Shown: positions 52,114 to 64,000 of the stretch, one piece after another | Numbering within the stretch: the stretch's first letter is position 1 | How the letters are laid out: every line of letters starts with the position of its first letter | The notes under the pieces: generated by a model | Told to the model about the DNA's origin: nothing | Databases searched by the model: none | Seen by the model: the letters and a program-made list of their open reading frames with translations, nothing else | Source of the DNA: Echinarachnius parma | Taxonomy: Eukaryota; Echinodermata; Echinoidea; Clypeasteroida; Echinarachniidae | Direction: 5' to 3' | NCBI GenBank assembly: GCA_037951105.1 | Contig: JBAMJV010007665.1 | Location: 60,001-124,000 of the forward strand | Length of the DNA stretch: 64,000 bases | Made by a program: the position numbers and the translations under genes

Positions 52114-52541
52114 TTAAAGGGTACCACCACCCAAAAATAATATTCTTATAAATGAAAGGTAACATCTTTAGTAGTCCATTCCATCAACAAGTTCACAAAA
52201 ACATGTTTCCAGAAAAAATATATAATTTGAAAACGCATCACTGTTCAAAAGCATGCGTTCATGGGTCTGCATGTACGAAGACTACTTTGTCCAGAGCGAA
52301 CGAATCGTCCGGGATTTTATTGTCTCCAAACGTACACGTGAATAGCATTGGCGCACTCGCAAATGTTTGGCCCGTACGGAACCAGGAAATAGTAGTGGTT
52401 CCGTCAGTGGTGGAAATGAATGGCTTTGTTTATGAATTAGATAACCCTTTGCTAAAAATATGTTGGGTATCTATTTGATATCACAAAACGGTACCAAAAC
52501 ATATGATTATGTGTTGTTCTTTGCCCAGTGGTCCCCTTTAA
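52114..52541. mobile_element. TTAA-flanked MITE (family M4)
   Basis: Ends TTAAAGGGTACCACCACCC and GTGGTCCCCTTTAA. The right part matches 12660-12735. A 108-codon plus-strand frame inside it has no recognised domain and is treated as chance. Confidence 0.7.
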
Positions 52542-52879
52542 TTATTCGGTCATTAGGTTGCACACGGCAAACGCAGGCAGATTGGTATGCACTCAAAGTC
52601 TGCGGAGCACTAAACTTGTCATGCAGTAAAACCAGGAAAGTGGAAGTCTGTAAAATGAAATTACAGACGCGGTGTTTTGATATACACGCAATATGCAGAC
52701 GTGAGGGAAATGAAAAATGGCGTCACAAGACGGGGTTTAAAACTCATTTTACAGAATGGTATCTTCACAGATAGTTTGGAATATTGTATTCTGATTTATG
52801 CGTGCTAAGCTTCAAAACGATTGACTAGTTAATAACAAAACAAAAATCGGTATGTTAGACGTATAGCCCGTGTATAAAG

Positions 52880-53394
52880 CCATGGTCTCATCCGACCCAC
52901 GTAGGCGTATAGGGGTCCACGTAGAGATTTTAGGGTTGTACGTGACCCTTCGCGGGTGGCCCGCACGCGCTACGCAAGTAATTTCAAGTTACCTGACCCC
53001 CGCGTAGCCTTAATTTTCCTTCGTCGAGAATATTTGACATGCACAATTTTTGGTCTGCGATGATTTGTTGCGGCTACCGCGTGGCTGGTGCGTGGGTGCC
53101 TGCGTGGGGGGCACGTGCGGGGATCGTGGGTAGGACTTGAGAATTTTCTTCGTTATTTGCAGGGAATACAAAATAGAGAAGCACCCACGTAGCCCCTGTG
53201 CGCAACCCACGTAGCACCCACGTTCTATGCACTCACTATGCACGTACTGCCCACAGCATCAACACTGCCACCTTGTCATGCACGCGTAGCACCTTCGCGC
53301 CACACACGTACTACCCACGCACTGCCCACGTGAAAACCTCGAAAAATGAATTTTCTACGTATATAGACCATACGCAGGAGTTGCGACCACTCCC
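52880..53394. repeat. GC-rich repeat R2, copy 1 (CCACGTAG sub-repeats)
   Basis: It runs from CCATGGTCTCATCCGACCC through GGTGGCCCGC to a stretch dense in ACCCACGTAGCACCCACG words on both strands. It is another element whose arms consist of degenerate short repeats. Copy 2 begins with the same CCATGGTCTCATCCGACCC at 53397. Confidence 0.65.
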
Positions 53395-53396
53395 AG

Positions 53397-54545
53397 CCAT
53401 GGTCTCATCCGACCCGCGTAGGCGTAGCGAGGGGTCCACGTAGATATTTTGGGGTTGTACCAAAGACGCTTAATGGAAAGACCGACCACTGGACAATTTT
53501 CTTGTACAAAGTGAATGGGCAGCGCGCGATGTTCTCAGTTAATGCGCGCAATTACAGTCCTGACGTCACAATGCAAATTGCACAGGGGGTTCCCCACATA
53601 TTTATTGTTGCAGTTGTTGTTGTTGCTGCTGGCTTAATGTGAATGACTCGGCTATTTTTAGCCTAGCAACAACACTATTTTCGGAAATAAATCAGCTGAC
53701 TAAGCGCACCGATTTTATAATGCGCACACATACGCAGTTATCATTGGTCAATTATTCCACAAAGCAGTATCATGTTGGGAAGAACGAAGTCGATTGGTTT
53801 GTCGGTGCGTATATTCCAGACAGTGTGCGTGATAATATGCAAATATCCAAATATGCCATTGCCTGTTTATTGTGCACGTTCTAGATCTGTGAATTTAACA
53901 ATTTTTTATTTAGAAAATGTGAGTGAAAATCTCTAAAAGCTATCGACTATAATTTTTAAATATTTTTACCTATACAAAGACAATATTGAATTAGAAAAGC
54001 AATGTGTCCCCCAGGTGTACCCAACTTGGAGATAAGCTGATGTTCAATCGTCATACTAGCCTGAATTTGCCGAGTTTAAGTAAGTACGTTCTGATCCTTA
54101 CTTTTGTTTAAATTAATACTAACAAAGGGAACATTTGTTCCAAAAAAGCTATCGACTATAATTTTTAAAAGTTTTTTCATTAATTTAAATGAACAAGATT
54201 CAGTACTGTAGCCAAACCTCTGGGTGTACCCAACTTTCTCTTTAGCTCGATTTGAATCTTCATTCTGTTTGAAGGAACATCGCTGCGCGGCCGCTAGTGA
54301 TCTGTCTTGTAATTCTACAGTCTTTGGTTGTACGTGGGCCCCCCGCGGGTGGCCCGTGCGCACTGCGCAAGTAATTTCAAGCTACCTGACCCTCGCGTAG
54401 CCTTCATTTTCCTACGTGGAGAAGAATTGGACATGCACAATTTTGGGTCTGCGATGATTGGTCGCGGCTACCGCGTGGGTGGTGCGTGGGGGGCACGTGG
54501 GGGTACGTAGGTAGTACTTGCGTATTGTCGTTATTTGCAGGGTAT
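53397..54545. repeat. GC-rich repeat R2, copy 2, interrupted
   Basis: Parts 53397-53460 and 54327-54545 together align with the first part of copy 1. The break is an inserted element at 53461-54326. Confidence 0.65.
53461..54326. mobile_element. 866-bp insertion inside R2 copy 2
   Basis: Flanked by GTTGTAC on both sides (53454-53460, 54327-54333), with short inverted ends CAAAGAC and GTCTTTG. The uninterrupted site is visible in copy 1 (GGGTTGTACGTGACCC). A word GCTATCGACTATAATTTTTA occurs twice inside. No transposase frame. Confidence 0.75.
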
Positions 54546-57142
54546 ATAAGCTAGATTATATGATTTTTGCATCAGTCTCCGTTTTGTCGCTTGAGAAGAG
54601 ATGGCGATTCCACCAGAGCGTCTACGGCTAGTCCTGCTCAGACCGCGTTTGGAGGAAATACAGGAGGAGCACAAAATAAAAGGGGTGAGGGGAAGCCTTG
54701 CCATCGAGCTCTAGATCCTGGTTTGAAGTTGGTTGATACGTTGCGGTTCCTAGCCTCGGGGAACTAATAATACAGGCTGGCCCAGAAATAACAGAACGGG
54801 GCACTTCCCAAAACAAAGTAACAACATGAACATGTCCATCGGATAGGGTATGCTTTTCAATGAACAACGATACCAAGAAAAGTAATTTTGGACGTGTAGT
54901 TTTGGTTTTAGGGCGTTTTTGAGTGAGACCATGTCAGGTTCCAATTTTTGTCCATTTTACCAAGTCAGTGTCTGATAAATGAGACTTACTGCCCGTCATA
55001 CTAGTGACCAATTAAGCCCATTCTCTCGTCACCGCTCGGCACACAGCTGAATGCAAACTAACAAGGGCGCGCGGAATATTCGCGTGTTCAATGGTATGTA
55101 GGGCAATAAGTCTCATTTATCACCTGTTTTTTTTATTTATTTTTTTACCCCTGTTTTACCATGTACGTTAAAAGGGCCTTAAATCCTTAGGGTTCATGAA
55201 TGTCCTACTCTGGTATTTTCACGATTTCACCCAAACTCATGCTGATATCATCACATTGCTTCGGATATGTCTTTCATAGATAGGTGTTTTATATGTCACG
55301 TGTCAGACATGTGACACGTGTCAGAAATTAATAGAAAAGCAATTGGCAACAATAGTCAGATTTGACTGATTGCCACCAAACTAAAAAACAACAACAACAT
55401 CGATTATATCACTTGCCAAAGTGTTGCAGCGGCGCACGAAACGTCGTGACCTTTTGGATTCCTTGCGAGACAAACGAATATCACTAGCGATATTATTTTC
55501 GATACTATATCCGCAATGAGTAATATATTTACCAATACTTCAGTTCTTATTATCTGTATTTTTATGCTGGATTTGGCATTAAGGTAATGCTTTCTTTCAT
55601 AATAAGCCAAAAGTCTTGATAAATCTGGTAAATAATGACTTTTGTTGATTATTCAGTGCAAAGCATGCAGATCTGGAATCCTTTAGACAAGACCATTGAA
55701 AATATGTATTCTTCGTTCAAGGCTCATTTTATTAATTTTCCGCTGCATCAATTTATTTTTTTCTGTTTTTCATGATATAGAGATATATCAAAAAATTAGG
55801 AAACTTCATGCATTCGTTTTAATTTTATCTTAGATTGAAATCATGGTTTTTAGTGTGTAAGCCTATGGGGATAATAATTATTATCGTGCAACCTTATGGA
55901 CAAACATGTGTAGAAATTGTGCAGAATATAGAATGACACTAATATTTATCTGTAAAACCTTGTACATGTTAGATAGCATTAAATATAATGAAAAAACAAT
56001 ACACTGGCAAAACCAATGATAACACATTAGAAAACAAAATCATTTGAAACAAGGAAATACATAATATTAATTGTAATACTTTTAATGATAATATGGATGT
56101 TATGATATAGCGAACGTGCCGTCGTTTGACGATCGAGGTGCATCATTATTTTTACCCCCAGTAATTGGATACATACTGCAGTCAATCCAGCACACAGAGT
56201 GCACATTTCCACTCACATGTGAGTCTTCCATCCTGACACCTTGTTTGTGAATACCGTTCTGGAATCATGTTCCATCCTTCCGGGCACTCTCTGGTTCCGA
56301 ACTCGGGACCTCATGTTTGGAAGGCATGTGCCCTTCCAATGTTATTTTCCAATCATAGCTATTTATAACAAGCAAAATCTTTATAATCTATTTCAGGCCC
56401 TTGAAACTATTTTCAGGTCTAAAAAGTTACATAAAATAACCATACAATCATGCGTACAATTCCAAACGAAGTGATTTTATTGTTATGCATCATCGCATGT
56501 TACATTACAAAGCTGCACTCAGTATCGGGGGCTGGGGATACGAGGGTATACATCGACATCGTTTGGAAGGAGTGCTAAATACAAATTCAAAATAACGAGG
56601 TATGAAAGCTGACATGTCTTTCGGGTAAGTCTTTTTCAAATGATTAGATGACATCCTTGTGAAGCCCAACAACTTCCATTCACAAGAAAAAAGGAGCCAA
56701 AGAAATATGTAATCCAGACATCAGCAAAAACATGACAATGCATTTTGTACACATGCCACTGACAGTACCACTAGCAGGAAAGAAATGACAGCTTACTAGT
56801 ACAAGTATAAGTCCATTTATATTCCACATTGTACTAAAGGAAGGGGGGTAGAATCGTTATCAAGGCTAGCATGATAAAGATCCTACAATAGGTGAAAACT
56901 ACAAGGTGATCAATCAAACCACAATCATCAGGCTACATTATCACATAAAGAAACCAGTTATCATCAGATGCCGATATGAAATATATTTATATTGGTATTT
57001 TCACGAATGTGAAATACCCTATACTACAATTGTGGATATGCTGATGTAAACTTAAGCATGTTTATAAATGATATCCCTTTAAAAACTAAACGTCATTTAA
57101 GATCATATACATTTCTGTAAAGTATATCATCCGCTAAGGATT
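54546..57142. other. No gene recognised
   Basis: Short frames only. A segment at about 56260-56340 looks weakly tRNA-like on the minus strand (GGTCCCGAGTTCGGAACC) and may be a SINE remnant. The minus-strand frame at 55404-55610 is hydrophobic but lacks a phase-1 donor that would make it exon 1 of gene 2. Confidence 0.45.
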
Positions 57143-58042
57143 ATCAATGATGTGCTCGATAAAGGTCTAAAGGTCTAAAGTAATAGTAACAGATATACGA
57201 CCTGCAGTACGATGTGATCATAATGCTATTTTTATTTAAATTGAGACGAGGAGACATAAAGAAAAGGTCCCGGGTATTGGAAATTTAATAATAAAGTACT
57301 TAAAGACGAATATTATAAAAGGCAAATAAAAAAACATTGTGGGAAACATAGAAAAACAGAATGTAAGTTTTGTGAAAAATGGAAAATGGTAAAAATAAAT
57401 ACAGAGATTCTGTGCAAAAAATATTTGTAAAAATGATGATGTATTAAGAAAAGATTAAGAGAAGAAACTAGAAATAATTCAAAATAAAGTAGACGGTGCA
57501 GATGTAATAGATGAACAAACTAAAAAGGAGTATATTAGAGTAAAATATGAATTGGAAGAATTGTATGAAAAAGATTGTAAAGGAGCATCGATTAGAGCAC
57601 GAGTTTAAATGGATTGAAGAAGGTGAAAAAAAAAATATATTTTATGGGTTTAGAAAGAAAAAATAATATTGTAAGGCTACGAAAAGAAATAGTCTTATTA
57701 TAAAACAAAATGAGATACTTAATGAAGTAGTTTTGTTTAATGAACAATTATACGCAAGTAAAAATGTGAATCTAAATGATGTTGAAGAATACTTAAAAGA
57801 TTGTAGAGTAAACAAATTATCTGAAGTTGATACAAAATAATTGTGAAGGTTTAATAACACCTGAAGAATGCCGCAAAGTAATTTTTCAGATGACAAAATA
57901 TAAAGCTCCAGGTGGAGATAGTTTAACAATAGAATTCTATCAAGAATTTTGGAATGATATTTAGTATATATTGGTAAATGCTTTGAATGCAAACTGTGAT
58001 AATAATGTGTTGTGAGAAACGCAGAAACAAGGAATAATTACA

Positions 58043-58663
58043 TTGATTTATAAGAAAGGGGAAACAGCTACTTTAAATAATTGGAGACCAATTACATTGT
58101 TGAATTATGATTATAAGATAATGGCCGCTGTTCTAGCAAATAGAATGCAAAAAGTTATATTAAGTATAATACACGAAAATCAGGTTGGATATATAAAGAA
58201 TAGACTGAGTGGTTTTAACATAAGACTAACTAAAGATGTTTTTCAATTGTTACATGACAAAGGATTAGAAGGTTCATTTATGATGGTTGATTTCACAAAA
58301 GCATTCGACACTATTACATTTCAGTATATTAAAGAATGCTTGAAACTTTTAAATTTTGGGGTAGATTTTTGTAAGTGGGTTAAATTAATGTATAAAGATG
58401 TAAAAAGCTTAGTGTTAATTAATGGGTGGAAAACAACAAATTTTGAGATTAGTAGAGGGATAAGACAAGGTTGCCCTCTATCAGCCTTATTATTTCTATT
58501 AGCAGTAGAAATATTAGCTGAAAAGATAAGACAAAATAAACAAATTAAAGGTATAATGTATGGAGATAATAAAGTTGAATTGAAATTATTGCAATACGCG
58601 GATGATACGTCACTTTTCTTTCGGGGAAAATCATCATTGAAATATATATTAGAAGAATTATAA
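58043..58663 (+). pseudogene. Reverse transcriptase core of the LINE
   Basis: A 206-codon open frame holds the RT blocks in order: NWRPITLLNYDYKIMA, HENQVGYIKNRL, MMVDFTKAFDTI, SRGIRQGCPLSALLF and the catalytic LQYADDT. Upstream (57,880-58,040) the frame continues YKAPGGDSLTIEFYQEFW but with stop codons. The ATG at 58043 is internal to the RT and not a natural start. Confidence 0.9.
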
Positions 58664-59373
58664 TTATTTGGAAAGGTTGCAGGTCCCGGTGTAAATAAAG
58701 AACAAACAATTTTTAAATGGCTAGGTCCGAAACAAAAGAGATGGGATCTTTATAATTATGGTATTCCATGGTCTGAAGGATGTGTTAAATATTTAGGAAT
58801 TTATATAGGTACTAATCAAGATATGGTTGTAAAAATGAATTGGGAAACAAAATTACAGAAGATTAAAAGATTTATAGATATTTGGAAAAAGAGAAATCTC
58901 ACACTCTTTGGTAGAGTTCTTATGGTAAAGACATTACTCATAAGTCAAGTCATTAACTTGATTATGTATTGTTCAGTACCACAACATATTATAAAAGGAC
59001 TGGACACACACAATTATGTATAGTTTTGTATGGAATTCAATTAACAGATAAAGTAAAAAGAGGAATTGTAATTCAAGACTATCATGAGGGAGGAATTAAG
59101 ATGATTGATTTTGAAACATTAATAGCAAGTTTTAGAATAAAATGGTTAGGTAAAATAGTACACAAATCGAAAGGATATTGGAAAGAGATGTCAATGTTTT
59201 TTTTCAGTCTCTTGGAGGGCTGAAACTGCTCTTAAATTGTGCTATTGATATAAACATGTTTAGTTTATACTTTGTGGGGAAAATACCAGAATTTTATGTA
59301 GAAATTCTGAAAGCATGGGTTATGTTGAATATTAAAAAAATAACATTATAATAGTATTGATTCAGATAAACAA

Positions 59374-60000
59374 ATGTTATGGTATAATAAATATGTAGTT
59401 TTCACAAATCAGCCCTTCTTTTTTAAGAAATGGTTCTCAAGTGGTATTACGTTTTGGAACAATATTTGTATTAATATACATGTTATGGCAACGACAACAT
59501 TAATAGACAATATCTGCGATAAAACTTCAAAAGTAGTTGTAATGTTTGAATATTTTAAATTACAGAAAGCAATACCGAAACAATGGATGAATAACTTAAA
59601 AGAACAAATATGTTTAGAGATACCCAAAGTTATTATTAATGGAAAAGAAAGAACCATTGAGACTTTATCGAGTAAATTATTTTATGTTGCATTGGTAAAA
59701 AGGAGAATTGTAAATGAAGGTCCATCATACTGGACAGATACATTAAACATTGATGTTAATTGGAAGCAGGTTTATAACCGGAATATTATTGATATCAAGG
59801 AAAACAAATTGAAACAATTTAACTTTAAGATGATTTATAATTTGATTGTTGTGAAAAGAAAATTATTTGTAATGAAAATATGTAACACAGATACTTGTGG
59901 AGCATGTCAATGTAAAGAAGATATAGAACAGGCTTTTATAAAATGCACCATGAATGACATGTTCTTTAGAAAGTGCAAAATATTTATAACATCCACGTAG
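59374..60000 (+). pseudogene. C-terminal region of the LINE ORF2
   Basis: A 208-codon frame follows other fragments at 58823-59223 (FGRVLMVKTLLISQ and DYHEGGIKMIDFETL). It ends with a Cys cluster CNTDTCGACQCKEDIEQAF, then IKC, the zinc-knuckle-like end of Tx1/L1-type LINEs. Separate frames show frameshifts between domains. Confidence 0.8.
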
Positions 60001-60365
60001 AAATTAATACATTTACCTTATTGAAAATAAATATAGACAACAAAATTAATGATATTTTAACGTTAGCTTTTTGGTGTATTTATAAATTTATAGTAATTCG
60101 AAACAACCTTGGGAAAAAATGAGAGGAAATACAAATTACGGTTTATGTTCTTAAAAGAAGTTTGCTCATGTATGCAGATAAATGATTATCTTTTTAACGA
60201 AGGAAAACAGACAGTGTATAATTTACCAAATGCTTAAAAAATGTACTTCTAATTTGTAATTTATCGTAAAAAGTATATGGCTTGTAAACGTGTATAAAAT
60301 GTGCAGTAATGAATAAATGCCGAGAAGGCGAAAGAAAAAACAAAATCAATGATGTGCTCGATAAA

Positions 60366-61505
60366 ATGGTATAAGTATATGATCGCAAATGGCAGTACAT
60401 AAAGTCATGTAGTTCTTGAACCTATAGATGTTGTGCAGTTGACAGCTAACATACCATACCTGATATAACCCTAGCTGTTAAAACCATCGACCTGACCAGT
60501 TCGAGGATTCAAATCTTTAAATAACTGCCATATACAAGCTGTTTTAATAGTGATCCATCTTGAAGATCGTATCCGAATAAAAGAAACATGCTTCTCCATA
60601 GGAGTTTAGGTCACCATCGATGACAAGAATGCAATGTCACGGATTCAAACAATATATTTTGTCCTTAATGTTGAGTGCTCTTTCATGATAGACATATGTG
60701 TATTCTAGTCCGATGAACATTTATATGAGTAAAATACAACTTATAAGAATGTGGACTTGTTGAAACAATGATGTACCAGTACAACCTAAAAGGGTACGAT
60801 GGCTCAGAAAATGGCCTACAACATTAACACAAATTGTAACATTGTTTAAAGATGTAGAGTAGGCCACTTTGTTTTTCTTTGGTAGATAATGGTATTATTA
60901 TCAATTTGTATCATGATTGTTTATTTTCATGCCCATTACTTTGTTTGAGTGTTTTATCGTGTACATAACAAATTAACAATAATTCGACAGAGAGTTGAGG
61001 TAAGCGCTACTGCCTTTGCCGCTGCATTTATTTTCCCTTATCTTTTCCTACACTACAAAATATTTACACTCATTGCTGACTTCTGTATTAGGACAGTGTT
61101 AATATTGGCAACATACATAACACGCATACAAAAGTATAAGTTTCGTTTATATCTTTTTTATATATAAACTTTCAAAATTAACATTGAGTTGTGCTTCGAG
61201 TGGACACAAGATGGCGCTACACAACGCGGTACCCCGGGGTACAACGGTACCCCGGGGTACCGCGTGTGTCATCACATATTAACAATAAAATTGATCACAT
61301 ATTACTTTTTATGGAATATGACGTCATAGTCACTAACGGGGCCAATGAAAACTTTCGGGCCGAAATGAGCAAAAAATAAAACCGCACATTTTGTGTGCGG
61401 ATCGTGTAACGCACGAGTGAACATAGTGTTCGGGCTGTTCCACCGTGCGTAAATGGGGGTTTCTTATGCTTTGCACAGAAATCCTCTCTCCCCCTCTCTC
61501 TTTAG

Positions 61506-61539
<34 letters not shown>

Positions 61540-61909
61540 TTTCTATCCATCTTTTAATTTCGTATTTCTTGTATTGATTTTCGCGCAGTGGGTAACCTTT
61601 TCATCTCTGTCGCCATTATACCATTTAACAATGAACGTATTTCATTTATTGTCATTTATTGTTCAATTCAGTACGCATATAATGGTGTAAGTTCTTATAA
61701 AAAGAGTGTAGTCATGATCAAAGTTCAAAGTACATACCACTTCTCTCTCCCCATTATTCTCCCCTCTCTCTCTCTTTCCCCTTTTCCCCCTCTCTTCCTG
61801 TACCCGTCTGATAATTTCATATTTCTTGTATCGATTTTCGCGCAGTGGGTAACCTTTCCATGTCTTGCGCCATTATACTTTAAATTCAATTCACTTTTCA
61901 GTTGAGTTG
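60366..61909. other. No gene recognised; CT-rich tracts
   Basis: Contains (CT)n at about 61490-61536 and a similar stretch at 61740-61800. The surrounding 150 bases (GATTTTCGCGCAGTGGGTAA) are repeated near 61575 and 61835, and again diverged near 63020. A GGTACCCCGGGGTAC palindromic word occurs near 61230-61265. Confidence 0.5.
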
Positions 61910-62478
61910 AGTTGACTTGAGTTTTGCTATAGAGGGCGCTGCACAAAATAATTGTTTGTTGTTGAGATAATGAACAACTGAGTGTCGAATTCGAAAGAGC
62001 ATACAATTTTAATGACAGAATAAACTTTATTTGATCAAAATCGGTTCAGAAATGGCTGAAATATTCAAAAACATAACCATTTGTAATAAATTGGGGGCCC
62101 CACATTTATTCGATGATTTTGATCCAGCCGTTAATTATTTTTTTTAATGCTTCCTTTTTTTTTATTTACAAAAGAGGTTTTTTAATAGTCGTAATTATCT
62201 CTCTATCTAATCACTATTTCAACAAAACACCACATGCACAATATTGTATTTTAAATGGTTGAAACCAATGAGTGTTTAGAGAGCGCCCTCTTGAGTTTTA
62301 ACGGCTCTTTTTTTAATGATAACAGGCTTTTTACTTAGTCATTTGTAATTTTGTATTCCTTTCGAGCACACTGGAGTTATAACTATTAGTTTGTAATGTA
62401 ATGGTGCAGGTTTTGGTTACTAAAATTCAGTTTGACCAAAACTTTACTCTCTTTACAAGAACTCAACTATCCCTTTAA
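61910..62478. mobile_element. M1 MITE, copy 4 (inverted)
   Basis: The left arm GTTTTGCTATAGAGGGCGCTG and right arm CAACTATCCCTTTAA match the family. It shares its right TTAA (62475-62478) with the next element. Confidence 0.75.
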
Positions 62479-62867
62479 AGGGATCTAGTAACTTCAGTGA
62501 CACGTGCAACAAGTGATGAATGGTTGGTACAATGTGTGTCGTTGTGATCTGGTATATCCACTGAGTAATGTGTAAAACTTTCACATTAAATGGGTGCTAT
62601 ATGGCCGAGTAATGACCAGAAATGCAAAGTGATATTTCCTAACTCATTTCACTGATTGTGTACACAGTCATGACTATCCAGTGGATAGTTAAAATCCAAA
62701 CACTTCTATCGTAAATATCTTTTTAACGAAAGAGACATTCGAAGAAAACAAATTTAAAAACATGTTCCATGCTTCTTTTGGTAATACGGATACAACGGGG
62801 TATGAGAGAACATCTAGATTTCTAATTAAGTTTTGTGAGTTTGGACAATGTTACTTGATCCCTTTAA
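62475..62867. mobile_element. M3 MITE, copy 2
   Basis: TTAAAGGGATCTAGTAACTT and GTTACTTGATCCCTTTAA are inverted ends with TTAA flanks. It abuts the M1 copy on the left. Confidence 0.8.
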
Positions 62868-63539
62868 TGGTGTTAGTGTAATTTATTGTTCAATTCAAAA
62901 CACATATAATGGTTTAAGTTCTTATAAAACGAGTATAGTCATGAACAAAGTTCAAAGTACATACCACTCCCCGTTCCCCCTCCTTATATATCTCATAATT
63001 TAATCTTTATTGTACCGATTCTCTCGCAGTGGGTAACTTTTTCTTCTCTCTCGCCATATTAAATAAAAAAATAACTATTTCCGCAATCGTCTATGTGCGC
63101 TTAGCCGATCTCAGCACCCAAACAAATTATTATAATCACTGTTAATTATTCCGCACAACAATAAACGATAATTGCAAATAACCACATAATATGGGTACGG
63201 TGTGTGTTGATCAACCGCCATACGAATGAGTCATGTAAAACATTAAAAGTGAAAACTATGTCAATATGAGTTTGTATAATAGACACAAAACGACAAAATA
63301 TAAAATCAAATCTAAGATTACAAAATTATTAAAATCCATAGCCATAACGTTGTTTTCGGATGTATGTTTTCAACTGCAGCAAAACAAAAAGAACTGCACG
63401 TGATAGTTGACGTGTTCTTGTAAAACTGAAATATATTCATTGTTTTAATGTGAGTTTGATCATGGTTTAGATTAAGGGCAGGGATGGGTTTTGATATAGA
63501 TTACTTTCTGTTTAAAGTACACTTATCGCAATAGATTTT
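62868..63539. other. No gene recognised
   Basis: Repeat-like match to 61680-61740 (AAAGTTCAAAGTACATACCA) at about 62950, otherwise unremarkable AT-rich sequence. Confidence 0.4.
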
Positions 63540-64000
63540 AAAGGGATAGTTGAGTTCTGGTAAGGAGAGTACAGTTTTGGTAAAACTGAATTTTAGTAAC
63601 CAAAACCTGCATTATTACATTACAAACTAATAGTTATAACTAGAAAGGAACACAAAATTACAAATGACGTAGTAAAGATCATGTTATCATTCAAAAAGAG
63701 CCGTTAAAACGTAAGAGGGCACTCTCTAAACACTCATCGGTTTCAACCATTTTGAATAAAATATTGTGCATGTGATGCTTTGTTGAAATAGTGATTAGAT
63801 AGAGAAATAATCAACAACTATTTAAATACCTATTTTGTAACTTTTTGAAAAGAGGAAGCATTTTTTTTAAATTTTTAACGGCTGGTTCAAAATTCTCTAA
63901 TAAACCCGGGGCACCAGGTTTATTACAAATTGTTATATTTATGGATATTTCAGCAGTCTCTGAACCGATTTTGATCAAACAAAGATGATTTTATTATTTA
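63540..64000. mobile_element. M1 MITE, copy 5, cut by the window end
   Basis: It begins AAAGGGATAGTTGAGTTCTGG, followed by a second GAGTACAGTTTTGGTAAA, then the family interior. The right end lies beyond the window. Confidence 0.75.

Larger units (their letters stand above)
57164..60344 (+). mobile_element. 5'-truncated L1/Tx1-like LINE with 21-bp target duplication
   Basis: The 3181-bp insertion is flanked by an exact 21-bp duplication starting ATCAATGATGTGCTCGATAA (57143-57163, 60345-60365), the hallmark of target-primed reverse transcription. It starts inside the end of the endonuclease domain (a DHNAI word, then PGYWKFNN) and ends in an A-rich tail. Several in-frame stops and frameshifts mean it is dead, but the intact duplication indicates a fairly recent insertion. 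Confidence 0.9.

Noticed and set aside
52152..52774. 108- and 104-codon plus-strand frames
   Set aside because: The first lies inside a TTAA-flanked MITE and neither has a recognisable domain.
55404..55610. Hydrophobic minus-strand frame as the missing first exon of gene 2
   Set aside because: The hydrophobic run is not at the start and there is no phase-1 donor at a suitable place.
56255..56345. tRNA-like segment on the minus strand
   Set aside because: The T-arm-like word GAGTTCGGAACC is present, but no full cloverleaf or acceptor stem can be drawn; at most a SINE remnant.

Overview
This 64 kb window looks like AT-rich nuclear DNA from an invertebrate animal. The evidence is canonical GT-AG introns, extracellular CUB/EGF modules each on its own phase-1 exon, and very dense miniature transposons, LINE fragments and microsatellites. 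A marine deuterostome such as an echinoderm or hemichordate is my guess, not a demonstrated assignment.

Two related membrane-receptor genes face each other tail to tail. Gene 1 (plus strand, 1695-10094) encodes a signal peptide, four CUB-like domains, one imperfect EGF domain, a Ser/Thr stalk, a transmembrane segment and an acidic tail with five tyrosines in SH2-docking-like contexts. Gene 2 (minus strand, 51600 down to 18174, 5' end not found) encodes ten usable EGF domains plus one dead one, a stalk, a homologous transmembrane/acidic exon, four usable tail-repeat exons plus one truncated copy, and a last exon reading as a TIR-type signalling domain. Every usable internal exon of gene 2 is phase 1 at both ends, so the whole chain can be spliced in frame. 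If transcribed, gene 2 is an EGF-transmembrane-TIR receptor, an architecture I do not recognise from the well-known TIR receptors (Toll, IL-1R, MyD88, SARM).

Both receptors look to be changing by exon duplication. In gene 2 the EGF exons alternate strictly between two types (A and B), as if a two-exon unit was copied repeatedly; several copies carry the same LINE remnant in the same intron. The cytoplasmic tail exons are a second independent amplification. Gene 1 shows a decayed duplicate of its EGF-stalk pair and a stalk exon with a 1-bp deletion.

Layout: 1-1646 repeats; 1647-10240 gene 1; 10.3-18.1 kb repeats, two LINE remnants and a 1.15 kb tandem duplication; 18.2-18.6 kb TIR exon; 18.9-28.6 kb a long gene 2 intron full of palindromes and MITEs; 28.66-34.94 kb tail exons; 35.3-39.2 kb four fold-back transposons nested inside one another; 40.1-51.6 kb transmembrane, stalk and EGF exons; 51.6-64 kb more MITEs, a 5'-truncated LINE with a 21-bp target duplication, and no convincing gene.

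All gene models are read from sequence only: no transcript, homology search or structure prediction was available.
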